NCBI RefSeq assembly: GCF_013408745.1
Contig: NZ_JACCBJ010000001.1
Coordinates: 310,001 to 374,000, forward strand
Length of the DNA stretch: 64,000 bases
Direction of reading: 5' to 3'
Origin: Leifsonia soli
Lineage (GTDB): Bacteria > Actinomycetota > Actinomycetes > Actinomycetales > Microbacteriaceae
The position numbers and the translations under genes were made by a program. The notes beneath the pieces are model-generated. The model worked only from the letters and a program-made list of their open reading frames with translations. It did not search any database and had not been told where the DNA came from. Of the stretch, positions 48,921-57,166 are shown one piece after another; positions within the stretch are counted from its first letter, which is position 1; each line of letters begins with the position of its first letter.

Positions 48921-49315
48921 GTGTCCTCCCGGGTCAGTGCGGCGACGGCGGCGAGGTCGGCCTCCGCCCAGTCCAGCTCGTGGAGACGCCGGACCGGCAT
49001 CCAGAGCAGCTCGTCGTGGTCGGTGCTCTCGACGGGTGCGTCGCCGTCGAGCCGGCAGTCGTAGCAGGCGAGGTCGATCGCCCGGCCGCCGTTTCTCTCG
49101 GTCACGGTGCGGTCGAGCAGCGCACCGACGTGGATGCGCACCCCGAGCTCCTCCGCGATCTCGCGGGCGAGCGCGGCTTCCGGGGACTCGCCGGTCTCGA
49201 CCTTGCCGCCGGGGAACTCCCACCGGCCGGCGGCATCCCTCCCGGGAGCACGGCGGCAGGACAGCACGCGGTCGCCGTCGCGGACGACGGCCGCGACGAC
49301 GACGAGGGGCTGCAC
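48917..49315 (-). CDS. Nudix hydrolase, MutT-like
   Basis: A 132-residue Nudix enzyme. The Nudix box is GGKVETGESPEAALAREIAE followed by ELGV, with all metal Glu residues, and VLSCRRAPGRDAAGRWEFPG precedes it. LDRTVTERNGGRAIDLACYDC and the aromatic DELLWMPVRRL segment are as in 8-oxo-dGTP/CTP diphosphatases (MutT, NudG). It probably cleans the nucleotide pool by hydrolysing oxidised nucleotides to monophosphates. GTG 49315 is preferred because CAGGAT ends six bases upstream; GTG 49318 is one codon earlier. It is coupled to the dehydrogenase gene downstream. Confidence 0.85.
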   Translation of the reverse strand: MQPLVVVAAVVRDGDRVLSCRRAPGRDAAGRWEFPGGKVETGESPEAALAREIAEELGVRIHVGALLDRTVTERNGGRAIDLACYDCRLDGDAPVESTDHDELLWMPVRRLHELDWAEADLAAVAALTREDT

Positions 49316-49321
49316 CACTCC

Positions 49322-49362
49322 ATCCTGCCCTGCGCGGGGAGGGGGCAGGACACCGCTAGCAT
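49322..49362. promoter_or_regulatory. divergent -10 boxes for Nudix and DUF1345 genes
   Basis: CAGGAT on the minus strand (49322-49327) ends six bases before GTG 49315; TAGCAT on the plus strand (49357-49362) ends six bases before ATG 49369. Both suggest leaderless transcripts from one 53-bp gap. Confidence 0.5.
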
Positions 49363-49368
49363 CCAGGT

Positions 49369-50061
49369 ATGTCGCAGAGCGCGCCCGTGCGACGGCCGAC
49401 GGCCGTCCTCGGCCTGGCCGCGAGCCTCCTGGCCCAGCTGGCCATGATCGTCGTGGGCGTGTGGCTCTACGTCGATGAGGGTGACGATGGCACGACGCTC
49501 GGGCTCCTCGCCATCTGGTGCGGGATCGGCACTCTCTACCTGATCGTCGTTTTGATCGTGCTGGGTCGTGTCGCTCGGCGCCCGGCGCCTCCGGGCGGTC
49601 GGCTGTCCCCCTGGGAAACGGGACGCCTCGCCCGCATCGTGTCATGGTCGGCCACGGTGTTCTCGAGCCTGATCGGGCTGGCGGCCGCAATCCAGGTGCT
49701 CGGATTGCACAACGACCCCGAGGTCGGGACCGCTACCGACGTCGTCGGCGTGTGGTCGATGCTCCTCGCGTGGGGCTTCCTGCACTGGGGCTTCTCGCAG
49801 ATCTACTACCAGCGCTACTTCGCCGCGGCCGAGCCGATGCTGCGCTTCCCGCATCCCGACGGTGCACCCGCGCCGGTTCCGCGGTTCGTCGACTTCGTGT
49901 ACTTCGCCTTCACCATCGGAACGACGTTCGCGGCGTCGGACGTGGAGGTGCTCAGCACCCGCATGCGGTGGACCATCGTCTGGCACTCCGTGCTGAGCTA
50001 CTTCTTCAACGGGCTGATCATCGTGCTCGCGCTGAACACGATCATGTCGGGCGCGCGGTAG
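49369..50061 (+). CDS. DUF1345 membrane protein
   Basis: A 230-residue membrane protein with about five or six helices. Features typical of DUF1345 are TYPICAL loop PRFVDFVYFAFTIGTTFAAS followed by DVEVLSTRMRWTIVWHSVLS and a last helix YFFNGLIIVLALNTIM; the central part GFLHWGFSQIYYQRYFAAAE also matches. The function of the family is unknown. ATG 49369 has TAGCAT six bases upstream, so it is probably leaderless. It ends 3 bp from the DUF1905 stop on the other strand. No partner gene is obvious. Confidence 0.85.
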   Translation: MSQSAPVRRPTAVLGLAASLLAQLAMIVVGVWLYVDEGDDGTTLGLLAIWCGIGTLYLIVVLIVLGRVARRPAPPGGRLSPWETGRLARIVSWSATVFSSLIGLAAAIQVLGLHNDPEVGTATDVVGVWSMLLAWGFLHWGFSQIYYQRYFAAAEPMLRFPHPDGAPAPVPRFVDFVYFAFTIGTTFAASDVEVLSTRMRWTIVWHSVLSYFFNGLIIVLALNTIMSGAR

Positions 50062-50064
50062 CCG

Positions 50065-50364
50065 TCAGAGCAGGGTCTCGACGCCGATCCGCACCCGGTC
50101 GCCGAGCTCGACGCCCTCCGCCCGGCGCACGGCGCCCTTGATCGGAACCACGTACGTGCCGTCCGCCTGCGGGAAGATCGACGTCGCCCAGCGCGAGCCG
50201 CCCAGCGTCACCGACACCTTGACGGAGTCGAAACCGGCGGGTGGATGCGGCTGCAGCCGGATCTCCTCGGACACCTCCGGCGGCAGCTGCGCGAAGACCC
50301 ACAGCTCCCGGCGGGAGGCCCAGCGGAACAGCTCCGCCTCGAACTCGTAGCGATAACCGGCCAT
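50065..50364 (-). CDS. DUF1905 family protein
   Basis: A 99-residue soluble beta-rich protein. MAGYRYEFEAELFRWASRRE opens with the family's typical FEAxL-W strands, then WVFAQLPPEVSEEI, GGSRWATSIFPQADGTYVVP (the GxxxWxTSIFP motif is diagnostic) and IKGAVRRAEGVELGDRV. In other bacteria it is often fused to or next to YdeI-family domains; here the YdeI gene lies 42 kb away. ATG 50364 has TAGCTT ending seven bases upstream, the leaderless arrangement. Its function is unknown. Confidence 0.85.
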   Translation of the reverse strand: MAGYRYEFEAELFRWASRRELWVFAQLPPEVSEEIRLQPHPPAGFDSVKVSVTLGGSRWATSIFPQADGTYVVPIKGAVRRAEGVELGDRVRIGVETLL

Positions 50365-50371
50365 ATCCGCC

Positions 50372-50377
50372 AAGCTA
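50372..50377 (-). promoter_or_regulatory. -10 box for leaderless start at 50364
   Basis: TAGCTT on the minus strand ends seven bases before ATG 50364. Confidence 0.45.
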
Positions 50378-50429
50378 CCGGTGAAGCGCCCGGGCGAGAA
50401 GAGCGCCGCGGCGGAGCGGAGGAGTCGGC

Positions 50430-50816
50430 ATGGCGGCACGTCCAGGATCGGTCACGTTCGTGGCCGTCCTCACCTACATCAACGGCATCCTGAACGTCGT
50501 CGGCGGCGTCATCCTGCTGATCGCGCGCGATCAGGTGGCCGCGCCGACGGGCGGCGGGGTCGCCGGCGTCACCACGGCGGCGATCGTCTCGATCCTGCTC
50601 GGCGTGATCGTCATCATCGTGGCCCGTGGTCTGCTCCGCGGGAGCTCCGGCGCGCGCGTGGTGGTCACGGTCGTCATGATCGTCGACATCCTCAACGGCG
50701 TCCTGCTGCTCTTCACCAACCAGGTGGCGAGCGGCGTTGTGCAGATCCTGTGGTCGCTGCTCATCGTGGTCCTGCTGTTCACGCGCCGGGCGAACGGGTT
50801 CTTCGCGGGCCGCTGA
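50430..50816 (+). CDS. four-helix membrane protein, DUF7144-like
   Basis: A 128-residue membrane protein with four helices: VTFVAVLTYINGILNVVGGV, AGVTTAAIVSILLGVIVIIV, ARVVVTVVMIVDILNGVLLL and VVQILWSLLIVVLLFTRRAN. Family resemblance to small actinobacterial DUF7144-type proteins is suggested by the first two helices, but I am not certain. It has GGAGGAGTCGGC before the ATG. It is followed by a soluble gene on the same strand 65 bp away. The function is unknown. Confidence 0.7.
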   Translation: MAARPGSVTFVAVLTYINGILNVVGGVILLIARDQVAAPTGGGVAGVTTAAIVSILLGVIVIIVARGLLRGSSGARVVVTVVMIVDILNGVLLLFTNQVASGVVQILWSLLIVVLLFTRRANGFFAGR

Positions 50817-50881
50817 ATCCCGGGGGCCGATCGGCCAGAATGGGAGGACGGCGTCGTACGGCGCCGGATTCGAGGAGTCCC

Positions 50882-51508
50882 ATGCGCTGGCCGAAGTGGT
50901 TCCGCAGGCGCGTCGAGAAGACGACGCGCACGCGTCCGTTCGACGAGCACGCCCTGCCCGAGCCGGTCGCGCCCACGCTCGAGCAGTCCGTCGAGGAGGG
51001 CATGCTGCTCGCGGAATACGCCACGCGCATGGCGGTCAAGAACCACATCGTCGTGGACACCATCCAGTACGGCACCGCGTACGACCCGGCGATGCACGCC
51101 ATGGAGGCGGCGGCGATGCTGCGCGAGCTGGCCTCCGAGCAGGGAGTCGCGGCCGGGCGCATCGAGGAGGAGCTGGAGGCGGCCGAGAAGCTGAGCGGCG
51201 ACGCCGAGCACCCCCACGACTACCGCCGGGTGGATGCGGACAACCTGCGGTTGCGGCGGGATGCGGCCATCCGGCTGGCGGCGGCGCTGCGGGCGAAGGC
51301 GGACTCGGAGGAGGAGCTGCTCGCCCTCGTCGAGCGCGGGCGTCAGGACGCCTGGGACGAGGTCGGCCGTGCCATCGAGGCAGGTCTCGACGCGTTCTCG
51401 GGGGCGGAGGCGCTGAAGGCGGACTACGAGCGGGAGAAGCCGGCCCGGCTGAAGCTGCTCATCTGGCGCGACCTCGCCCGCCTGGAGGAGGAGCGCACCG
51501 GCTACTGA
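50882..51508 (+). CDS. hypothetical protein
   Basis: A 208-residue soluble, largely helical, acidic protein. It begins MRWPKWFRRRVEKTTRTRPF and has long charged helices: LAEYATRMAVKNHIVVDTIQ, HAMEAAAMLRELASEQGVAA, DAAIRLAAALRAKADSEEEL and KADYEREKPARLKLLIWRDL. I do not recognise the family. AGGAG precedes the ATG. It ends 7 bp inside the convergent lipase maturation factor gene, so its last codons overlap that gene's end. Its helices could be a scaffold or a sensor, but nothing supports a specific function. Confidence 0.7.
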   Translation: MRWPKWFRRRVEKTTRTRPFDEHALPEPVAPTLEQSVEEGMLLAEYATRMAVKNHIVVDTIQYGTAYDPAMHAMEAAAMLRELASEQGVAAGRIEEELEAAEKLSGDAEHPHDYRRVDADNLRLRRDAAIRLAAALRAKADSEEELLALVERGRQDAWDEVGRAIEAGLDAFSGAEALKADYEREKPARLKLLIWRDLARLEEERTGY

Positions 51509-52968
51509 CGGCCGCGCAGGCTCACCGGCGGCACCAGATCGCCGACCTCCGACCGCACCCAGATATCGCCCGTCCGCCGTTTCTCGGCGCGCGTGCTGAA
51601 GCGGTAGAGGAACATGCGGGCGCGGATGGCGCGCGGCGGCTCCCCGTCGAAAGGATCGCACCGCAGCAGCTTCAGGGTCGGCGTGTCCGCCTCCAGCAGG
51701 CGCAGCAGGAGCACCTCGAACCAGGGCGAGTCGCGCGAGCCGAGGGCGAGGAACCACATCAGCCAGTCGAGCCGCAGGTGGTACGGCGCGAACTGCCTGG
51801 GCAGTCGGCGAACGTCGCCGGGTTTGCCCTTGAAGCCGTACTCGAGCCAGTGCGCGCCCGGGTCGGACGGGTCGTCCGCCGTCCCCTCCACGACCACCTC
51901 GTACCGTTCCTTCGTCACGCTCCCGAAGGCTCCGTAGGCGTTCACCAGGTGCCAGCGGTTGAAGCTCGCGTTCATCAGCTGGCGGCGTGCGAACAGGTTC
52001 TTCAGCGGCGGCCAGCTGAGCACCACCAGGAAGACGGTCACCGCGACCGCGACGAGGGCGTACCAGAGCGGCACGTCGGAGGCGCCGATCCCGCCGACGT
52101 CCGCCCCGCCGAAGAGCCACGAGAACACCGGGTCGCTGATGCCGGCGAACGCCAGCACGATCGTGATCCAGTTCAGCCACGCGAAGTTGCCCGTCAGCAC
52201 CAGCCACAGCTGCGTGAGGATCATCACGGCGGCTGCGACGCTCGCGACCGGTTGCGGGAAGAACAGGAACCACGGAACGACCAGCTGCGCGACATGGTTG
52301 CCGAGCACCTCCAGCCGGTGGAACCACTTCGGCAGCAGGTGCGCCGTGCGGCTGAGCGGATTCGGCATCGGCTGGGTCTCGTGATGGTAGAACAGCGCCG
52401 TGAGGTCGCGCCACGACCGGTCGCCGCGCATCTTGATCATCCCGGCGCCGAACTCCAGCCGGAACACCAGCCAGCGGACGAAGAAGACGATGGTGATCGG
52501 GGGAGCGGTGTCCCACGCGCCCAGGAAAGCGACGACGAACCCGGCCTCGCAGAGCAGGCTCTCCCAGCCGAAGCCGTAGAAGGTCTGCCCGACGTTCACG
52601 ATCGAGAGGTACAGGAACCATACGATCAGGAACACCGGGACGAAGACGTACGTCGGGGTCGGCTGGAGCACCCCGGCGACGATGAGCGCGGAGAGCACCG
52701 CGCCCGTCCAGGCCACCGTGCGCAGCAGCCGGTCCGAGTAGCGCCGGCGGAAGAGCGTCGGCTGCTTCCTGGCGTAGGGATGCCGCAGGAAGCGTCGTAC
52801 GGGCAGGAGCCCGTTGTCGCCGAGCAGCGCAGGGAACTGGTTCACCGCGGACACGAACGCGACCAGGTACAGCGCGGCCACACCGCGCTCGAGGATCTCA
52901 CGCGCGATCGTGTAGTCGTCGCCGGCCAGCCAGGCGGTCAGCCACGCCGGGAATTCCACCGGCACCAC
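51502..52968 (-). CDS. lipase maturation factor family membrane protein
   Basis: A 488-residue membrane protein with about ten helices. Recognisable features are QFPALLGDNGLLPVRRFLRH, the conserved FGWESLLCEAGF, FFVRWLVFRLEFGAGMIKMR, ALFYHHETQPMPNPLSRTAH and, in the C-terminal soluble part, RLDWLMWFLALGSRDSPWFE. In vertebrates LMF1 helps fold secreted lipases; bacterial relatives are common in actinobacteria but unproven. It is encoded alone on the minus strand and overlaps the end of the convergent hypothetical gene by 7 bp. ATG 52968 has no clear ribosome site. Confidence 0.88.
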   Translation of the reverse strand: MVPVEFPAWLTAWLAGDDYTIAREILERGVAALYLVAFVSAVNQFPALLGDNGLLPVRRFLRHPYARKQPTLFRRRYSDRLLRTVAWTGAVLSALIVAGVLQPTPTYVFVPVFLIVWFLYLSIVNVGQTFYGFGWESLLCEAGFVVAFLGAWDTAPPITIVFFVRWLVFRLEFGAGMIKMRGDRSWRDLTALFYHHETQPMPNPLSRTAHLLPKWFHRLEVLGNHVAQLVVPWFLFFPQPVASVAAAVMILTQLWLVLTGNFAWLNWITIVLAFAGISDPVFSWLFGGADVGGIGASDVPLWYALVAVAVTVFLVVLSWPPLKNLFARRQLMNASFNRWHLVNAYGAFGSVTKERYEVVVEGTADDPSDPGAHWLEYGFKGKPGDVRRLPRQFAPYHLRLDWLMWFLALGSRDSPWFEVLLLRLLEADTPTLKLLRCDPFDGEPPRAIRARMFLYRFSTRAEKRRTGDIWVRSEVGDLVPPVSLRGRQ

Positions 52969-53030
52969 CCCCGTCGTCGAACGCCATCACCGTACGCCGC
53001 CCGCGGCGGCGCGACGAGTCCCCGGTGACC

Positions 53031-53573
53031 TCAGAGCGGGACGGATGCGGACTCGGCGACGCCGAACAGCTGGCCCGGGTAGCGGAGCCCGTCGAAGTAC
53101 CGGTTGGTGTGCGCGACGATCTGCTCGCCGGTGATCTCGACGCCGTCCCACTCGGTGTCCGTGGTCGTGTGGGCGTCGGAGACCAGCACGACGTCGTAGC
53201 CGCGCACGGCCGCGCTCTGCGCCGTCGTGCGCACGCAGTAGTCGCTCTGCGCGCCCGTGACGACCAGGCGGCCGACGTCGAGGCGCTCCAGCACTTCGTC
53301 CAGGTCGGTGTCGGCGAAGGCGTCGCGGTAGTGCTTCAGGATGCGCCGCTCGCCCTCGGATGGGACGAGTCCGTCGGCGAGCTGCCACGGTTCTGAGCCC
53401 TCCTCCATCCCGTCCTCCTCGTGCTGCACCCACACCACCGGCGTCCCCGCCGCGCGGGCGCGGTCGACGAGCTGCCGGACGCGCGCGAGAACGCCGTCGG
53501 CGTCGAAGCACCCGGGCAGGACGCCCTTCTGGAGGTCGATGACGAGCAGGGCGGAGGGCACGGTGTCGGTCAC
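53031..53573 (-). CDS. isochorismatase-like cysteine hydrolase
   Basis: A 180-residue hydrolase of the isochorismatase/nicotinamidase superfamily. The catalytic triad is visible: Asp in [13 protein letters not shown], Lys in [15 protein letters not shown] and Cys in [15 protein letters not shown], the Cys sitting at the strand end after TGAQ. It probably hydrolyses an amide or vinyl ether; nicotinamidase and other activities are possible, and the substrate cannot be told. GTG 53573 has CAGGAT ending six bases upstream, a leaderless arrangement. It is followed downstream by the lipase maturation gene after 62 bp. Confidence 0.85.
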   Translation of the reverse strand: MTDTVPSALLVIDLQKGVLPGCFDADGVLARVRQLVDRARAAGTPVVWVQHEEDGMEEGSEPWQLADGLVPSEGERRILKHYRDAFADTDLDEVLERLDVGRLVVTGAQSDYCVRTTAQSAAVRGYDVVLVSDAHTTTDTEWDGVEITGEQIVAHTNRYFDGLRYPGQLFGVAESASVPL

Positions 53574-53579
53574 GTCACC

Positions 53580-53585
53580 ATCCTG
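53580..53585 (-). promoter_or_regulatory. -10 box for leaderless start at 53573
   Basis: CAGGAT on the minus strand ends six bases before GTG 53573. The same hexamer at the same spacing occurs at 47554-47559 and 49322-49327. Confidence 0.4.
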
Positions 53586-53612
53586 CCAGCGCCGGCGCGT
53601 CGAGGCGCGGCG

Positions 53613-54290
53613 TCAGGCCGCGAGCTCGGCGTCCAGCCGGATCGGCCGGTGGTCCGACGCCCCGGCGGGCAGCACATCCACCCGCTCGATCTCGAAGCCG
53701 GTCGACGTGACGAAGTCGAAGTAGCCGGAGAAGAACTTGTAGCGCAGGTAGGTCGGCTGCGTCGTGCGCTTGAGCGTGTACCCGGAGGTCGTGAGGTGCC
53801 GCTCCAGGCCGCGGATGAACCACGGGTAGTTGAAGTCGCCGACCATCACCGCCGGGGTGCCGGGGGCGAGGGAGCGCATCCCGTCATGGGCCGCCGCGAT
53901 CTGCTTGCGCCGCAGCGAGTTCAGGGCGGTGAGCGGAGCGGCGTGGAACGACCCGACCAGGATCTCCTCGCCGTTGTCGCGGTCGCGCAGGTGCACGGCG
54001 AGCAGCCGCTCGTTCGCCGGAGCGAGCACCCGGTCGTGCAGCGACTTCTGCACGGCGAAGACCTGGCTGTGCAGGATCTCGTAGCGGTCGTCCCGCACGT
54101 AGATCGCGAGTCCGAGGCGGTTGGCCCTGGTCGTGTCGGCGAGCACCAGGTGGTGCAGGCGCTCGGGAAGGGCGTCGCTGTCGCATTCCTGCAGGCACAG
54201 GACGTCGACGTCGTACGCCTCTGCGATGCCCGTCAGCTCCCCGCTCGCGGCGTGCTTGCGGAGGTTGTAGCTCACGATCCTCAGGGTCAT
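53613..54290 (-). CDS. endonuclease/exonuclease/phosphatase family protein
   Basis: A 225-residue EEP-fold phosphoesterase, close to the minimal length. Motifs are MTLRIVSYNLRKHAASG (Asn for metal), VLCLQECDSDAL (catalytic Glu), GSFHAAPLTALNS (His), VMVGDFNYPWFIRG (Asp and Asn) and ASDHRPIRL with the terminal catalytic His. It has no signal peptide. Such enzymes act as nucleases, sphingomyelinases or inositol phosphatases; the substrate is unknown. AGAGG precedes the ATG. It lies upstream of the isochorismatase-like gene by 39 bp and may be cotranscribed with it, although that gene also has its own -10. Confidence 0.88.
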   Translation of the reverse strand: MTLRIVSYNLRKHAASGELTGIAEAYDVDVLCLQECDSDALPERLHHLVLADTTRANRLGLAIYVRDDRYEILHSQVFAVQKSLHDRVLAPANERLLAVHLRDRDNGEEILVGSFHAAPLTALNSLRRKQIAAAHDGMRSLAPGTPAVMVGDFNYPWFIRGLERHLTTSGYTLKRTTQPTYLRYKFFSGYFDFVTSTGFEIERVDVLPAGASDHRPIRLDAELAA

Positions 54291-54432
54291 GCACCTCTTC
54301 TCGAAGGACCTCGATCGCGGGCGGCACGGATGCGCGCCCGCTCTGCCATTCTGGCCCACTTGTGAGACCGCTCAAGCGACGACGTGTGATCCCACAAGGA
54401 ATTCACATCGCGGACACCGGCGGTTCGGGCGG

Positions 54433-54438
54433 TACGGT
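54433..54438 (+). promoter_or_regulatory. -10 box for leaderless start at 54445
   Basis: TACGGT ends six bases before the ATG of the LigD polymerase gene. The same hexamer precedes the 27791 gene. Confidence 0.45.
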
Positions 54439-54444
54439 GGTCGC

Positions 54445-55464
54445 ATGGCAGGCGGCGCTGTAGTCCTCACGGTCCCCGGTCCCGATGGCGACCGAGAGGT
54501 GCGGATCTCGAGCCCCGAGCGGGTGATCTTCCCCGAGGCCGGCATCACGAAGCTCGATCTGGCCACCTACCTCGTGGAGGTCGGCGAGGCGTTCGTGCGC
54601 GCCAACGGCGACCGCCCGGTGTCGCTGCAGCGCTTCCCGGACGGGATCGACGGCGAGCAGTTCTTCTCCAAGAACCCGCCGCGCGGTGTGCCGGAGTACG
54701 TGCGCTCCGTCACCGTCACGTATCCGAGCGGACGCTCGCATCCCCAGCTCGTGATCGACGAGCCGGCGGCGGCCGTCTGGGCCGCGCAGATGAACACGGT
54801 GGTGTTCCACCCCTGGCCGTCGCGGGCGGAGGACTCCGACAACCCCGACCAGCTGCGCATCGACCTCGACCCGCAGCCGGGCACCGGGTTCGCCGACGCC
54901 GTCCCCGCCGCGATCGAGCTCAGGGACGTGCTCCGGGAGGCCGGGCTCACCGCGTTCATCAAGACCTCCGGCAACCGGGGGCTCCACGTCTTCGCGCCCA
55001 TCGTCGCCGAGCGGGAGTTCCTCGACGTGCGGCACGCCGTGATCGCGGCGGCCCGCGAGCTCGAACGGCGGATGCCCGACCACGTCACCACGGCCTGGTG
55101 GAAGGAGGAGCGCGGGGAGCGGATCTTCGTCGACTTCAACCAGGCGAACCGCGACCGCACGATGGCGGGCGCGTACAGCCCGCGCGCGCTGCCGCACGCC
55201 TCCGTCTCCGCCCCGATCACCTGGGACGAGCTGGAGCATGTCGACCCGCGCGACTTCACCGTGCTGACCATGCCGGAGCGCCTGCGCACCGTCGGTGACC
55301 CGTGGGAGGACTTCGGCGCGGATCCCGGGACGATCGACGTGCTGCTCGGCTGGTGGGAGCGCGACCTGTCGGACGGCCTCGGGGAGCTGCCGTTCCCGCC
55401 CGACTACCCGAAGATGCCGGGGGAGCCGCCGCGCGTGCAGCCGAGCCGCGCGAAGAAGGCGTAG
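54445..55464 (+). CDS. LigD-type polymerase/primase domain protein
   Basis: A 339-residue protein that is the polymerase domain of LigD without its ligase or nuclease parts. It belongs to the archaeo-eukaryotic primase superfamily: LRIDLDPQPG supplies the catalytic Asp pair, KTSGNRGLHVFAPI is the conserved nucleotide-binding segment, and FVDFNQANRDRTMAGAYSPR holds further signature residues. EQFFSKNPPRGVPEYVRSVT is near the N-terminus. In mycobacteria this activity fills gaps in non-homologous end joining together with Ku. Here it is convergent with an ATP-dependent ligase gene, and no ku gene is visible in the window. Start chosen from the -10 box six bases upstream. Confidence 0.9.
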   Translation: MAGGAVVLTVPGPDGDREVRISSPERVIFPEAGITKLDLATYLVEVGEAFVRANGDRPVSLQRFPDGIDGEQFFSKNPPRGVPEYVRSVTVTYPSGRSHPQLVIDEPAAAVWAAQMNTVVFHPWPSRAEDSDNPDQLRIDLDPQPGTGFADAVPAAIELRDVLREAGLTAFIKTSGNRGLHVFAPIVAEREFLDVRHAVIAAARELERRMPDHVTTAWWKEERGERIFVDFNQANRDRTMAGAYSPRALPHASVSAPITWDELEHVDPRDFTVLTMPERLRTVGDPWEDFGADPGTIDVLLGWWERDLSDGLGELPFPPDYPKMPGEPPRVQPSRAKKA

Positions 55465-55522
55465 CGGGTCCCGTTCCGCCTCCGCTCCCGCCGGAGATCC
55501 GTCGTCGACCGCTGCGGCGGCG

Positions 55523-56587
55523 TCAGGTCAGGACGTCGCCCAGGTCGTACGCGATCGGCCGGTCGAGCTGCTCGAAGGTGCACGATCGCGCCTCGCGGTC
55601 GGGACGCCAGCGCTCGAACTGCGCGGTGTGCCGGAAGCGCATCCCCTCCATCTGGTCGTACCGCACCTCGAGCACGCGCTCGGGCCGCAGCCGGACGAAC
55701 GACACGTCCTTGCTTCCCGAGAAGCGGCTCCGGTCGGTCTCGCCGGTGACAGCGGCGCCGCTCTCGTCGCGCTCCACCAGCGGCTCCAGCTCGTCGATGA
55801 GGGAGAGCCGCTTCGCGTCCGTGAACGCCGAGACGCCGCCCACGTTGCGCAGCTGGCCGTCGTCGCCGTAGAGCCCGACGAGCAGGGAGCCGACGCCTCG
55901 CCCGCTGGTGTGGATGCGGTACCCGAGCGCGACGACGTCGGCGGTGCGGTGGTGCTTGATCTTGAGCATCGTCCGCTTGTTCGGCGCGTACGGACCGGCG
56001 AGCGGCTTCGCCACCACCCCGTCCAGCCCGGCGCCCTCGAACTCGACGAGCCAGCGGCGGGCGAGGTCGACGTCCGTCGTGGTGCGGGTCAGCTGGAGCG
56101 GCGCGGGCAGGTCGCCCGCTAACTCCTCGAGCGCCGCGCGGCGGTCGGCGAACGGCCGGTCGACGTACGACTCGTCGCCGATCGCGAGCAGGTCGAACGC
56201 GACGAACGTCGCCGGTGTCTGCTCCGACAGCAGGGTCACGCGGCTCGCGGCCGGGTGGATGCGCTGCGACAGCGCCTCCCAGTCCAGCCGCTGCGCCCCG
56301 GCCGGCCCGGTGGGCACCACGATCTCGCCGTCGAGCACGCACGGGCCCGGCAGGAGATGGCGGAACGCCTCCACGAGCTCGGGGAAGTAGCGCGTCAGCA
56401 TCTTCGAGCCGCGGCTGCCGATCTCCACCGACTCCACGGCGCCGTCGCCCTCGGCGTAGACGATGGCCCGGAAGCCGTCCCACTTCGGCTCGTAGCTGAG
56501 ACCGCCCGCCACGCTGTCGGGCTCGGGGACGGCGGGAACCGCCTTCGCGAGCATCGGGGCGATCGGGGAGGAGGCGGAGGGGAGCAT
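55523..56587 (-). CDS. ligC: ATP-dependent DNA ligase, LigC-like
   Basis: A 354-residue ligase of the compact actinobacterial type. Motif I with the adenylated Lys is YEPKWDGFRAIV; motif III region includes FVAFDLLAIGDESY; motif IV is GLDGVVAKPLAGPY; motif V LKIKHHRTADVVALG. CVLDGEIVVPTG gives the Glu. A C-terminal OB domain follows (VSFVRLRPERVLEVRYDQME). It seals nicks in DNA repair and could partner the convergent LigD-type polymerase, 58 bp between the stops. A -10-like CATGAT ends six bases before ATG 56587. Base use is like the neighbours. Confidence 0.9.
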   Translation of the reverse strand: MLPSASSPIAPMLAKAVPAVPEPDSVAGGLSYEPKWDGFRAIVYAEGDGAVESVEIGSRGSKMLTRYFPELVEAFRHLLPGPCVLDGEIVVPTGPAGAQRLDWEALSQRIHPAASRVTLLSEQTPATFVAFDLLAIGDESYVDRPFADRRAALEELAGDLPAPLQLTRTTTDVDLARRWLVEFEGAGLDGVVAKPLAGPYAPNKRTMLKIKHHRTADVVALGYRIHTSGRGVGSLLVGLYGDDGQLRNVGGVSAFTDAKRLSLIDELEPLVERDESGAAVTGETDRSRFSGSKDVSFVRLRPERVLEVRYDQMEGMRFRHTAQFERWRPDREARSCTFEQLDRPIAYDLGDVLT

Positions 56588-56593
56588 GCTCCG

Positions 56594-56599
56594 ATCATG
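56594..56599 (-). promoter_or_regulatory. -10 box for leaderless ligC start
   Basis: CATGAT on the minus strand ends six bases before ATG 56587; the A and T of the -10 consensus are kept. Confidence 0.35.
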
Positions 56600-56667
56600 C
56601 CGCGAACGACCGACCTCGGGAAGGGATGCGGTGCCCCGTGCACATGCTGAGGATGCCGTCGGAGCCG

Positions 56668-56696
56668 TTGGTTCTGAGGTTAGGCTCACCTATACT
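56668..56696 (+). promoter_or_regulatory. promoter with DtxR/IdeR iron box
   Basis: -35 TTGGTT (56668-56673), 17-base spacer, -10 TATACT (56691-56696). The 19-bp TGAGGTTAGGCTCACCTAT (56675-56693) matches the DtxR/IdeR palindrome TTAGGTTAGCCTAACCTAA at 15 positions and covers the spacer and part of the -10, so an iron-loaded repressor would block it. Confidence 0.75.
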
Positions 56697-56706
56697 CGAT
56701 CGCGAG

Positions 56707-57153
56707 ATGTACCGTCCCGATCACGCCACCCACACCGCCACGACCGCGCACCACGACGACCGCGTGCAGTTCCTGGTCGTCGGCGACGAGTCCTCGCTCA
56801 CCGAGCTGGAGGCAGAGCTCGCGCTCCTTCCGCTGTGCGCGCGGGGCCGGGTGTTCGTCGAGGTCGGAGACGAGTCGCAGATCGCCCCGCTCGCGACGCC
56901 GATGCGCATGACCGTCACCTGGCTGGTCCGCTCGCGCCGGAGCGGACGCCCCGGCACCGGTGAGCTGTGCGCCCGCGGCGAGGCAGGCGCGCGCGCCGTG
57001 CGCGCCTGGTGCGACGAGATGCTGTGCGACGGTCCGGGTGAGACCCGCGCGATCGTCACCGGCGGATTCGCGCTCGCCACCGAGGTGCGCGACCACCTCG
57101 TCCACGCGGTCGGCATGTCCGCCGACGCGGTGGCGGCGCCCTCCTTCCGCTGA
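56707..57153 (+). CDS. siderophore-interacting (SIP) domain protein
   Basis: A 148-residue protein corresponding to the NAD(P)H-binding C-terminal half of siderophore-interacting ferric reductases; the FAD domain is absent. VQFLVVGDESSLTELEAELA is the first strand, GRVFVEVGDESQIAPL and MRMTVTWLVRSRRSGRPGTG follow, with the TRAIVTGGFALATEVRDHLV strand near the end. An ATG at 56707 is ten bases after the -10, close to leaderless. With an iron box over its promoter it should be made when iron is scarce. It may help release iron from siderophores with another flavoprotein. It is convergent with the SDR gene through type B copy 2. Confidence 0.82.
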   Translation: MYRPDHATHTATTAHHDDRVQFLVVGDESSLTELEAELALLPLCARGRVFVEVGDESQIAPLATPMRMTVTWLVRSRRSGRPGTGELCARGEAGARAVRAWCDEMLCDGPGETRAIVTGGFALATEVRDHLVHAVGMSADAVAAPSFR

Positions 57154-57166
57154 CATCGGTCAGCTG

